This document shows, piece by piece, positions 24,872 through 31,987 of a DNA stretch of 64,000 nt. Source of the stretch: Planctomycetes bacterium UBA2386 (GTDB lineage: Bacteria > Planctomycetota > UBA1135 > UBA2386); NCBI GenBank assembly GCA_002343845.1, contig DDSQ01000184.1, forward strand, positions 1 through 64,000, written 5' to 3'. Numbering within the stretch: position 1 is the stretch's first letter; each line of letters opens with the position of its first letter. Below the pieces are notes generated by a model that saw nothing but the letters and a program-made list of their open reading frames with translations, searched no databases and was not told the origin of the DNA. Position numbers and translations under genes: made by a program.

Positions 24872-25753
24872 ATGCTGATCTTCGAACCGCACATCCACAT
24901 GTACAGCCGCGTCACCGACGACTACGAGCGCATGAGCCTCGCGGGAGTGCGCGCCGTGCTCGAACCGGCGTTCTGGCTGGGCCAGCCGCGCACGCAACTC
25001 GGGTCGTTCGTCGACTACTTCGACACGCTGATCGGCTGGGAACGGCACCGCGCGCAGCAGTTCGGCATCTGGCACTTCTGCACGATGGGGCTCAACCCGC
25101 GCGAGGCGAACGACGACCGCGTCAACAAGGACGTGCTGTCGGTGCTGCCGCGCTACTGCAGCAAGGATGGCGTCGTCGGCATCGGCGAGATCGGACTCGA
25201 CGACCAGACTCCGAAGGAGGAGACGTTCATGGCCGCGCAGATCGAGCTCGCGAAGCAGCTCGGGCTGCCGGTGCTCGTGCACACGCCGCACCGCGACAAG
25301 AAGAAGGGCTTCGAGCGCTGCATCGCGATCGTCAAGGCGAGCGGCCTGCCGATGGAGCGCGTGCTGCTCGACCACGGCAACGAGGAGACGATCAAGATCA
25401 CGCGCGACCTCGGCTGCTGGTCGGGGTTCTCGATCTACCCGAACACGAAGATGGACCCTGCGCGCATGGTCGCGATCGTGCTCGAGTACGGCGTCGAACG
25501 CATGGTCGTGAACAGCGCCGCCGACTGGGGCGTGTCGGATCCGATGATGGTGCCGCGCACTGCGGTCAAGCTCGAACAGGCCGGCGTGCCGCGCAGCAAG
25601 ATCGAGCAGCTGGTCTGGAAGAACCCGATCGCGTTCTTCGCGCAGAGCGGGCGGCTCACCGAGGCGATGCTCGCCAAGCCGGCGCGCGCGAACCTGCGCG
25701 AGACGTTCGACGGCAACTCGGTGCTGCGCGGTCAGGACCCCGACAAGCTCTAG
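24872..25753 (+). CDS. eboB: TatD-family metal-dependent hydrolase, EboB type
   Basis: This 293-residue TIM-barrel protein shows the TatD metal ligands: EPHIHMYSR (HxH) at the N-terminus, GIGEIGLDD, PVLVHTPHRDKK, LLDHGNEE and NSAADWG. These are the expected His/Glu/Asp positions. It differs from housekeeping TatD nucleases (for example in the HMYSR opening) and matches the variant found beside eboA. It is likely a hydrolase or isomerase on an unknown small molecule. It forms a bicistron with eboA. Its stop (TAG) shares bases with the convergent downstream gene stop (CTAG). ATG 24872 fits the homologous N-terminus. Confidence 0.8.
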   Translation: MLIFEPHIHMYSRVTDDYERMSLAGVRAVLEPAFWLGQPRTQLGSFVDYFDTLIGWERHRAQQFGIWHFCTMGLNPREANDDRVNKDVLSVLPRYCSKDGVVGIGEIGLDDQTPKEETFMAAQIELAKQLGLPVLVHTPHRDKKKGFERCIAIVKASGLPMERVLLDHGNEETIKITRDLGCWSGFSIYPNTKMDPARMVAIVLEYGVERMVVNSAADWGVSDPMMVPRTAVKLEQAGVPRSKIEQLVWKNPIAFFAQSGRLTEAMLAKPARANLRETFDGNSVLRGQDPDKL

Positions 25754-26430
25754 GACTTCGCGGCGCGGCGACGCGGCGACGCGATCCCCGGCCACGCGTG
25801 CCAGCCATCGAGTCGGCGCGGCTCGCCCCCACCGGTCTGCAGCGAGTGCACCGCCAACGAGCCGCCGCGCAGCACCAGCACGACCTCGCGCGTCGCCGCG
25901 CGCCAGAGCACGGGCAGGCCTTGCGTGCGGCGCGGCAACACCGACGCGATGCGCTCGTGATCGCGTAGCGTCGGCCGCGCCCAGCCGGTGAAGTCGAGGC
26001 AGGCCCGCTCGCTGCGCGCCCACTGCAACCACGGCCGCACGTCGTAACTGCCAGCACCGACCACCGGCATCACGCCGGGCGCGACCGTTCGCCGTTCGAG
26101 CGCCTGCGCGACGAACCACGGCGGCAGCCGCACGTGGTGCCGTTCGACGTAGTGCGCGAGCCCGGACGGCCACACGAACGTGCCGTCGCTGACGTCGGCC
26201 CGCCCCATCGAGCGTTCGCCGCACGCGAAGCGGCAGTACGACGGCTGCAGCCAGCTCGCCACGCGCCGTCCTGCGCGCAGGTGGCGCAGCACCGCGTCGC
26301 GTTCGCGACGGCGCAGGCCGCCGACGAGCCGTTGCGGCAACGGCCATTGGTCCGGCGCCCGGTCGTGGAACCACCAGCCGACCACGACGAGGCGGACGGG
26401 TGCTGCGTCGTCGCGCGGGGATCGGGCCAC
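25750..26430 (-). CDS. conserved hypothetical protein
   Basis: This 226-residue protein starts at GTG 26430. It has LVVVGWWFHDRAP, SWLQPSYCRFACGE, the segment SDGTFVWPSGLAHYVERH, and a C-terminal basic tail. There is no signal peptide and no recognisable catalytic motif. The paired Cys in SYCRFAC and the aromatic-rich VWPSGLAHYV stretch look conserved-protein-like rather than random. A TAGCGT element lies 6 nt before the start codon, so transcription may begin at or near the codon. It is divergent from prfC and converges on eboB. The function is unknown. Confidence 0.65.
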   Translation of the reverse strand: MARSPRDDAAPVRLVVVGWWFHDRAPDQWPLPQRLVGGLRRRERDAVLRHLRAGRRVASWLQPSYCRFACGERSMGRADVSDGTFVWPSGLAHYVERHHVRLPPWFVAQALERRTVAPGVMPVVGAGSYDVRPWLQWARSERACLDFTGWARPTLRDHERIASVLPRRTQGLPVLWRAATREVVLVLRGGSLAVHSLQTGGGEPRRLDGWHAWPGIASPRRRAAKS

Positions 26431-26483
26431 GCACGCACGCTACCGCGCGCAGCACGAGCCGTGCACCGCCGTGCGGCGATCGC

Positions 26484-26489
26484 TATCCT
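26484..26489 (+). promoter_or_regulatory. putative -10 element of prfC (TATCCT)
   Basis: TATCCT ends 12 nt upstream of the prfC ATG, with no Shine-Dalgarno motif in between. The hexamer and distance match eboA exactly. Confidence 0.4.
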
Positions 26490-26501
26490 CCTCGCCCCCG
26501 A

Positions 26502-28088
26502 ATGGCCGACCTCGCGCACGAGATCCGACGCCGACGCACCTTCGCGATCATCTCGCATCCCGACGCCGGCAAGACCACGCTGACCGAGAAGCTGCTGCTC
26601 TACGGCGGCGCGATCCGCGAGGCCGGCTCGGTGAAGGCGCGTCGCGGCGGCGCCTCGGCGACCTCGGACTGGATGGAGCTCGAGAAGAAGCGCGGCATCT
26701 CGATCACCAGCAGCGCCCTGCAGTTCGAGTACCAGGGGCACTGCATCAACCTGCTCGACACGCCGGGCCACCAGGACTTCAGCGAGGACACGTTCCGCAC
26801 GCTGGTCGCGGCCGACGCGGCACTGATGCTGATCGACGGCGCCAAGGGCGTCGAGCCGCAGACGATCAAGCTGTTCAAGGTCTGCCGCGACCGCGGCATC
26901 CCGATCGTCACCGTCGTCAACAAGATGGACCGCCCGGCGCGTGCCCCGCTCGACCTGATGGACGAGGTCGAGAAGGTGCTCGGCATCACGATCGTGCCGG
27001 CGACCTGGCCGATCGGTTCCGGCGACGGTTTCCGCGGCGTCTACTCGCTGCGCGACAAGCAGGTGTTCCTGTTCGAGCGCACCGCCCACAACGCGACGAA
27101 GGCGCTGGTGCAGACCACCGGCCCCGACGACCCCGCGCTCGCCGAGGAACTCGGCAGCAAGCAGCACCGCCAGTTGCTCGACGACCTGGCGATGGTCGAG
27201 ACCTGCGTGCAGCCGTTCACGATGGAGGCGTTCCAGGCCCAGAAGATCTCGCCGATGTTCTTCTGCAGCGCGCTGGTCAACTTCGGCGTCGAGAACATCC
27301 TGCAGCGCTTCCTCGAGATCGCGCCGCCGCCCGGCCCGCTGCCGACGCTCGAAGGTGCGGTGCCGCCCGACGCGCCGTTCTTCAGCGGCTTCGTCTACAA
27401 GGTCGCCGCGAACATGGACAAGATGCACCGCGACCGCATCGCGTTCCTGCGGGTGACGTCCGGCCACTTCGTGCGCGGCATGTCGGCCAAGCACCTGCGC
27501 CTGTCGCGCGAAGTGCGGCTGTCGCATCCGCACCGCTTCTTCGGCCAGGAACGCATCTCGATCGAGGAAGCGTTCCCCGGCGACGTCATCGGCCTCATCA
27601 ACCCGGGCATGTTCCGCGTCGGCGACGTGCTGAGCTCCGGGCCGACGTTCGAGGTCCGCAACTTCCCGCGGTTCCCGCCGGAGATCTTCGCCCAGGTCGC
27701 GCCGCGCGAGCCGTCGATGGCCAAGGGCTTCGGCAAGGGCCTCGAGCAGCTCGGCGAAGAAGGCGTCGTGCAGGTGTTCTGGCCGCGCTTCGGCGCGCGC
27801 GAGCCGATCCTCGGCGCCGTCGGCGAACTGCAGCTCGAGGTGTTCCAGTGGCGGCTCGAGAACGAGTACGGCGTCGAACTGCGCCTCGATCGCAAGCAGT
27901 GGACGCGAGCGCGCTGGATCGCCAACGTCACCGACGAGCTGCTCGAGATCCTGCCGATGGTGGTCAAGGACGAAGCCGGACGCTTCGTCGCGCTGTTCCA
28001 CTCCGACTTCGAGATCGACTACGCGAAGTCGCGCTACAAGGGCCTCGAGCTGCTCGAGACGCCGCCGGCCGAAGAAGACCGCGGCTGA
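26502..28088 (+). CDS. prfC: peptide chain release factor 3
   Basis: This 528-residue translational GTPase recycles RF1 and RF2 from the ribosome. The G motifs are clear: G1 SHPDAGKTT (18-26), G2 GISIT (65-69), G3 DTPGH (86-90) and G4 NKMD. The RF3-specific RRGGASATSDWMELEKKRGI precedes G2, and domains II and III follow (FSGFVYKVAANMD, GAVGELQLEVF). The length equals the E. coli protein. ATG 26502 starts directly at ADLAHEIRRRRTFAIISHP as in homologues. It stands alone and converges on the LolA-like gene with only 15 bp between the stops. Confidence 0.96.
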   Translation: MADLAHEIRRRRTFAIISHPDAGKTTLTEKLLLYGGAIREAGSVKARRGGASATSDWMELEKKRGISITSSALQFEYQGHCINLLDTPGHQDFSEDTFRTLVAADAALMLIDGAKGVEPQTIKLFKVCRDRGIPIVTVVNKMDRPARAPLDLMDEVEKVLGITIVPATWPIGSGDGFRGVYSLRDKQVFLFERTAHNATKALVQTTGPDDPALAEELGSKQHRQLLDDLAMVETCVQPFTMEAFQAQKISPMFFCSALVNFGVENILQRFLEIAPPPGPLPTLEGAVPPDAPFFSGFVYKVAANMDKMHRDRIAFLRVTSGHFVRGMSAKHLRLSREVRLSHPHRFFGQERISIEEAFPGDVIGLINPGMFRVGDVLSSGPTFEVRNFPRFPPEIFAQVAPREPSMAKGFGKGLEQLGEEGVVQVFWPRFGAREPILGAVGELQLEVFQWRLENEYGVELRLDRKQWTRARWIANVTDELLEILPMVVKDEAGRFVALFHSDFEIDYAKSRYKGLELLETPPAEEDRG

Positions 28089-28103
28089 CCGGCGGGCGGC
28101 GCG

Positions 28104-29012
28104 TCAGCGCTTGCTCGGCCGCAGCTCGCCGCCGGGGCTCTTGACCTCGGCGCGCAGGATCGCCTGCTCGATCGACTCGAACAGCGCGGGCACCTGCTGC
28201 ACCGGTCGCGGCCGTTGCTTGCCGGCGTCGATCGTGAACGTCTTGGCGTCGAGCGGCGGATCGACCACGAGCTCGTCGACGACCAGCCGCTGCAGCACGG
28301 CATCGCCGACGAACTGCTCGAGTTCGAGCAACGCCAGGTCGGCGGTGCGGACGAACAGCGTCACCCGGTCGGCCAGCGGCAGCTCGGAGTCCTGCGCGTC
28401 GAGGCCGGCCCGCCGCTTGCCCTGGAACCACCGCCCCGCTTGCCCGCCGCGATCCGTCCGCGCTTCCTCGACCAGTTCGAACTGCCGGTGCATCGCCGCC
28501 AGCACCGAGCTGCCGAGCGGGGAGGCGGCGCGACGGTCGGACGCGGTTCCAGAGCCCTGCGGCGCCATGCCAGGCAGATCGTCGCGGTGCAGCACCTCGC
28601 CGGCCCACTCCAGGTCGGCCACGGTCTTGCTGTCGATCTGCACGAACACTTCGCCGAACGCCGGATCGTCCTCGAGAAGCAGGATCCCAGCCGCCGACTG
28701 CACCATCTCCGAACGCCCGCGGACGCCGCTGCCGAACGAGTACTCGAACCGAGTGTGCGTGGCCGGCTGTTCTCCCCGCAGGACACGCAGGCTGCCGCGC
28801 GTCGTCACTTCCTCGCCGCCGGGCAGCCGGCCGCGCGTCGACATCGTCATCGTCACGCTGCGCAACTTCGCCTCGGCGGCCCGCATCGCGACCACAAGGT
28901 CGCCGATCGAATCGGCTTTGGCCGCCTTGGCATCGCCGGCGGGCGCCTGGCCGGGCAGGCTGTCGAACAGGACGCTGCCGAGCAGCACCGTGACGATTGC
29001 GGTACGGTTCAT
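28104..29012 (-). CDS. LolA-like exported protein
   Basis: This 302-residue protein starts at ATG 29012 with a signal peptide (MNRTAIVTVLLGSVLFDSLPGQA). The mature part resembles LolA/LppX-type lipoprotein carriers: an amphipathic helix AMRAAEAKLRSVTMTMSTRG, then repeated strands (SLRVLRGEQP, MVQSAAGILLLEDDP) and a C-terminal FEYSFG-type sheet. LolA shuttles lipoproteins from the inner to the outer membrane. Here the length exceeds E. coli LolA and there is a PGMAPQGSGTASD loop, so a related but different cargo is possible. A TAGGAT element lies 13 nt before the start. It is divergent from the HEAT/secretin-derived gene. Confidence 0.65.
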   Translation of the reverse strand: MNRTAIVTVLLGSVLFDSLPGQAPAGDAKAAKADSIGDLVVAMRAAEAKLRSVTMTMSTRGRLPGGEEVTTRGSLRVLRGEQPATHTRFEYSFGSGVRGRSEMVQSAAGILLLEDDPAFGEVFVQIDSKTVADLEWAGEVLHRDDLPGMAPQGSGTASDRRAASPLGSSVLAAMHRQFELVEEARTDRGGQAGRWFQGKRRAGLDAQDSELPLADRVTLFVRTADLALLELEQFVGDAVLQRLVVDELVVDPPLDAKTFTIDAGKQRPRPVQQVPALFESIEQAILRAEVKSPGGELRPSKR

Positions 29013-29025
29013 GCTTGCGGCGCGG

Positions 29026-29031
29026 ATCCTA
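29026..29031 (-). promoter_or_regulatory. putative -10 element of the LolA-like gene (TAGGAT)
   Basis: On the minus strand TAGGAT lies 13 nt before ATG 29012. No Shine-Dalgarno sequence is visible between them. Confidence 0.35.
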
Positions 29032-29081
29032 CCGAGGCCGGGCCCGCCCTTCGCCCCGCCGATCGCCGAAAACCCACCGCC

Positions 29082-30275
29082 ATGATCGCCACGCCATCGC
29101 CGCTCGTCCCGACCGCCCTGCTGCTCTGCGCCCTGCTGTCCGCCGCCCCCGCTCGCGCCGACGAGGTGCGCCTGCACGACGGTCGGGTGCTGGTCGGCAA
29201 GGTGGTGAAGAAGGAAGGCCGCCTCGAGATCACCACGCGCGACGGCGTGATCATGGTCGCCGAACAGGACGTCGCGGAGCGCATCGAGGACGACGCCCTG
29301 CGGCAGCGTCTGGCCGGCATGGCGCGCGCCGCCGACGACAGCGCCTTCGCGCAACTGCAGCTGGCGACGGCAGCGCACGCCGCGTGGCTCGAGCCCGAGA
29401 TGTGGCGGCATCTCGATCGCGCCGTGCAGCGCCTCGGCAGCGAACCGCAGAACCAGGGCCTGCAGCGACGCTGCGCCGAGTTCCTGGCTCGCCTCGAACC
29501 CGAAGTGCTGCCGCGGCGCTTCCGCACGGCGACGACGAAGGTGCGCGTGCACCAACTGCTCGACGGCCTGCACGCGAGCACGGGTGCTGGCCGCGCGGCA
29601 GCGATCGAGGAGCTGCTGGTGCGCGAAGGCGGTGCCGATCCCGATCTGCGCAACGAGGCACGCCGCAACGGCAACCCCCGCCAACGCATCGCCGCGCTGC
29701 AGGCGCTGCAGCGCCGCCAGCTCGCCGGCAACGACCGCTTCGTGCTGCGCACGACGGTTCTCGACGGCAGCGCCGCGGTGCGCACGGCGGCCGCCGCGAT
29801 CAGCCGGCCGACGGTCGACGCCGAGGACGTGCAGTACATGGCGTCGGGCCTGTCGCACCCGAACGCCAAGGTCCGCGTGCGCACCGCCGAGGCCTTCGCC
29901 GAACTCGGCCACGCCGAGGCAGTGAAGTACCTGGTGCTCGCCGGCCCGCACGCGGGTGCCGGACTCGCCGGTGGCGGCGGCGAAGGCGTGCGTGGACACA
30001 TCGCGTTCCTGCAGCAGACCTCCTACATCCGCGACTTCGACGTCGAGGTCGCGCAGGCGGCGATGATCGCCGACCCGAAGGTCGACGTGCTGCAGAGCGG
30101 CACCGTGCTCGACGTCACGGTCGCGGGCGTGATCGAGATCCGCACGATCGTTCGCGCCTACCGCGCCGCGATCCAACGGCTGGTGCAGCAGGATCCCGGC
30201 GAGGATCCGCGCGCCTGGTCGCAGTGGCTCGACAACCGCACGCCGCCGGTTCCTGCGCCCACGACCGGCAAGTGA
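29082..30275 (+). CDS. exported HEAT-repeat protein with secretin-derived C-terminal segment
   Basis: This 397-residue protein has a signal peptide (PLVPTALLLCALLSAAPARA). A short beta domain follows (VRLHDGRVLVGKVVKKEG), as often found at the start of planctomycete HEAT proteins. Alpha-helical repeats follow, for example RNGNPRQRIAALQAL and HPNAKVRVRTAEAFAELG. Near residue 310 comes IAFLQQTSYIRDFDVEVAQ, followed by AAMIADPKVDVLQSGTVLDV. That motif is also in the 48651-49604 protein and resembles the C-terminal part of secretin (PulD)-like proteins. The role is unknown; a periplasmic scaffold is likely. The start is ATG 29082. It is divergent from the LolA-like gene. Confidence 0.75.
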   Translation: MIATPSPLVPTALLLCALLSAAPARADEVRLHDGRVLVGKVVKKEGRLEITTRDGVIMVAEQDVAERIEDDALRQRLAGMARAADDSAFAQLQLATAAHAAWLEPEMWRHLDRAVQRLGSEPQNQGLQRRCAEFLARLEPEVLPRRFRTATTKVRVHQLLDGLHASTGAGRAAAIEELLVREGGADPDLRNEARRNGNPRQRIAALQALQRRQLAGNDRFVLRTTVLDGSAAVRTAAAAISRPTVDAEDVQYMASGLSHPNAKVRVRTAEAFAELGHAEAVKYLVLAGPHAGAGLAGGGGEGVRGHIAFLQQTSYIRDFDVEVAQAAMIADPKVDVLQSGTVLDVTVAGVIEIRTIVRAYRAAIQRLVQQDPGEDPRAWSQWLDNRTPPVPAPTTGK

Positions 30276-30330
30276 TGCGGCCGGCGGCGGCCACGCCGCA
30301 CAAAGCTGTCGGGGAAGGCGGGGCGCCAAG

Positions 30331-30336
30331 TAGAGT
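30331..30336 (+). promoter_or_regulatory. putative -10 element of gnd (TAGAGT)
   Basis: TAGAGT ends 15 nt before the gnd ATG, and no Shine-Dalgarno motif is present. A good -35 was not found at normal spacing. Confidence 0.35.
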
Positions 30337-30351
30337 GCGGGCCCGTCCCGC

Positions 30352-31761
30352 ATGAACGCCACGTCCCAGATCGCCGTCGTCGGTCTCGCCACGATGGGCC
30401 AGAACCTGGCCCTCAACATCGCCCGCAACGGCTTCCCGGTCACCGTCTACAACCGCTCGCACGACAAGACCGCCGCCACGCTCGCGCGACTCGGCGCCGG
30501 CCAGAAGATGGTCGGAGCGAAGACGCCGCAGGAGGTCGCCGCGTCGCTGGTGCGGCCGCGCAAGCTGATCCTGCTGGTCAAGGCCGGGCAGCCGGTCGAC
30601 GACACGATCGCGTCGTTCCTGCCGGTGCTGCAGCCCGGCGACATGCTGGTCGACACCGGCAACAGCCACCCCGACGACACCGAACGCCGCAGCCGCGAGT
30701 TGTCCGCCAAGGGCTTCCGCTTCGTCGGCATGGGCGTGTCCGGCGGCGAGGAAGGCGCGCTCAACGGCCCGAGCCTGATGCCGGGCGGCGAACGCAGCGC
30801 CTACGACGAACTCGCCCCGATCCTCAAGAAGATCGCCGCCCAGGTCGACGACGGCCCGTGCGTCACGCACGTCGGCACCGGCAGCGCGGGCCACTTCGTG
30901 AAGATGGTGCACAACGGCATCGAGTACGGCGACATGCAGCTGATCGCCGAGTGCTACGACCTGATGCAGCACGTGCTCGGCATGAACGCGACGCAGATGG
31001 CCGACGCGTTCGCCGCCTGGAACAAGACGTTCCTCGAGAGCTTCCTGATCGAGATCACCGCGCGCATCCTGCGCGCGACCGACCCGGCGACGAAGAAGCC
31101 GATGGTCGACGTGATCGTCGACCGCGCCGGGCAGAAGGGCACCGGCAAGTGGACCAGCGAGATGGCGCTGCGCTACGGCATCCCGGCGCCGACGATGCAC
31201 GCCGCCGTCGAAGCACGTTGCCTGTCGGCGATGAAGGACCAGCGCGTCGCGGCCAGCAAGCAGTTGCCGGGCCCGGCCGCCAGCGCGCCGATGCCGGCCC
31301 TGCTCGAGGCGGTGCGCGACGCCCTCTACTGCAGCAAGATCTGCTCGTACGCGCAGGGGCTCGATCTGCTGGCGACCGCCGACGCCGACAAGAAGTGGGG
31401 TCTCGACCTCGGCGAGATCGCGCGCATCTGGAAGGGCGGCTGCATCATCCGGGCCCGGTTCCTGCGCAGCATCCAGCAGGCGTACGGCAAGCAGAAGCAG
31501 CTCGGCAACCTGCTGCTCGATCCGGAGCTCGGCGGCTTCCTCGTGAAGCACCAGGCGAACTGGCGCAAGGTCGTTGCGCTGGCGGCCGAGCGCGGCGTGC
31601 CGACGTTGGCGATGGGCGCCAGCCTCAGCTACTTCGACAGCTTCCGCCGCGCTTCGCTGCCGCAGAATCTGACCCAGGCGCAGCGCGACCTGTTCGGCGC
31701 GCACACGTTCGAACGCGTCGACCGGCCGGCGGGCGAGATGTTCCACCACGAGTGGCCGTAG
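30352..31761 (+). CDS. gnd: 6-phosphogluconate dehydrogenase (decarboxylating)
   Basis: This 469-residue enzyme oxidises 6-phosphogluconate to ribulose 5-phosphate, CO2 and NADPH in the oxidative pentose phosphate pathway. It has the NADP-binding GLATMGQNLALNIARNGF, the substrate loop GVSGGEEGALNGPSLMPGG, the catalytic Lys region GHFVKMVHNGIEYGDMQLI, and the C-terminal SYFDSFRRASLPQNL. Length and order match E. coli Gnd, so this is the long homodimeric type. It stands alone and is followed by a 20-bp palindrome. No zwf or pgl is nearby. Confidence 0.97.
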   Translation: MNATSQIAVVGLATMGQNLALNIARNGFPVTVYNRSHDKTAATLARLGAGQKMVGAKTPQEVAASLVRPRKLILLVKAGQPVDDTIASFLPVLQPGDMLVDTGNSHPDDTERRSRELSAKGFRFVGMGVSGGEEGALNGPSLMPGGERSAYDELAPILKKIAAQVDDGPCVTHVGTGSAGHFVKMVHNGIEYGDMQLIAECYDLMQHVLGMNATQMADAFAAWNKTFLESFLIEITARILRATDPATKKPMVDVIVDRAGQKGTGKWTSEMALRYGIPAPTMHAAVEARCLSAMKDQRVAASKQLPGPAASAPMPALLEAVRDALYCSKICSYAQGLDLLATADADKKWGLDLGEIARIWKGGCIIRARFLRSIQQAYGKQKQLGNLLLDPELGGFLVKHQANWRKVVALAAERGVPTLAMGASLSYFDSFRRASLPQNLTQAQRDLFGAHTFERVDRPAGEMFHHEWP

Positions 31762-31839
31762 CGGTCGCGGCAGCCGCCCACGATCTGCGCGCGGCGGCGG
31801 CCCTGCGGGCAGGACCCGACGCGTCGGACGCCCAAGGAC

Positions 31840-31859
31840 GCCTGGCGGCGCCGCCAGGC
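31840..31859. terminator. 20-bp palindrome downstream of gnd
   Basis: GCCTGGCGGC followed by GCCGCCAGGC forms a perfect inverted repeat about 80 bp after the gnd stop. There is no T-tract. It is probably a termination or 3'-end stabilising hairpin. Confidence 0.5.
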
Positions 31860-31978
31860 CGCTGGCGCGCGGCCCCGGTCGGGCGCCGGGCACCGCGGGC
31901 GATTCTCGAGGCTCGCGGTCACGCTGGCCTCGCCCTGCCGATTCCCCCGGGAGTGGCAGGTGCGGTTGCGCAGCCACG

Positions 31979-31987
31979 CCCCCCCCC
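31979..31987 (+). repeat. run of nine C directly before a start codon
   Basis: A homopolymer of nine C residues immediately precedes ATG 31988 of the serine hydrolase gene. Such tracts can vary in length by slippage. This one is outside the coding frame and would change only the leader. Confidence 0.5.

Noticed and set aside
28104..30443. Single 779-residue minus-strand protein
   Set aside because: Only the last 302 residues (from 29012) are protein-like with a signal peptide; the rest is antisense to the HEAT gene.
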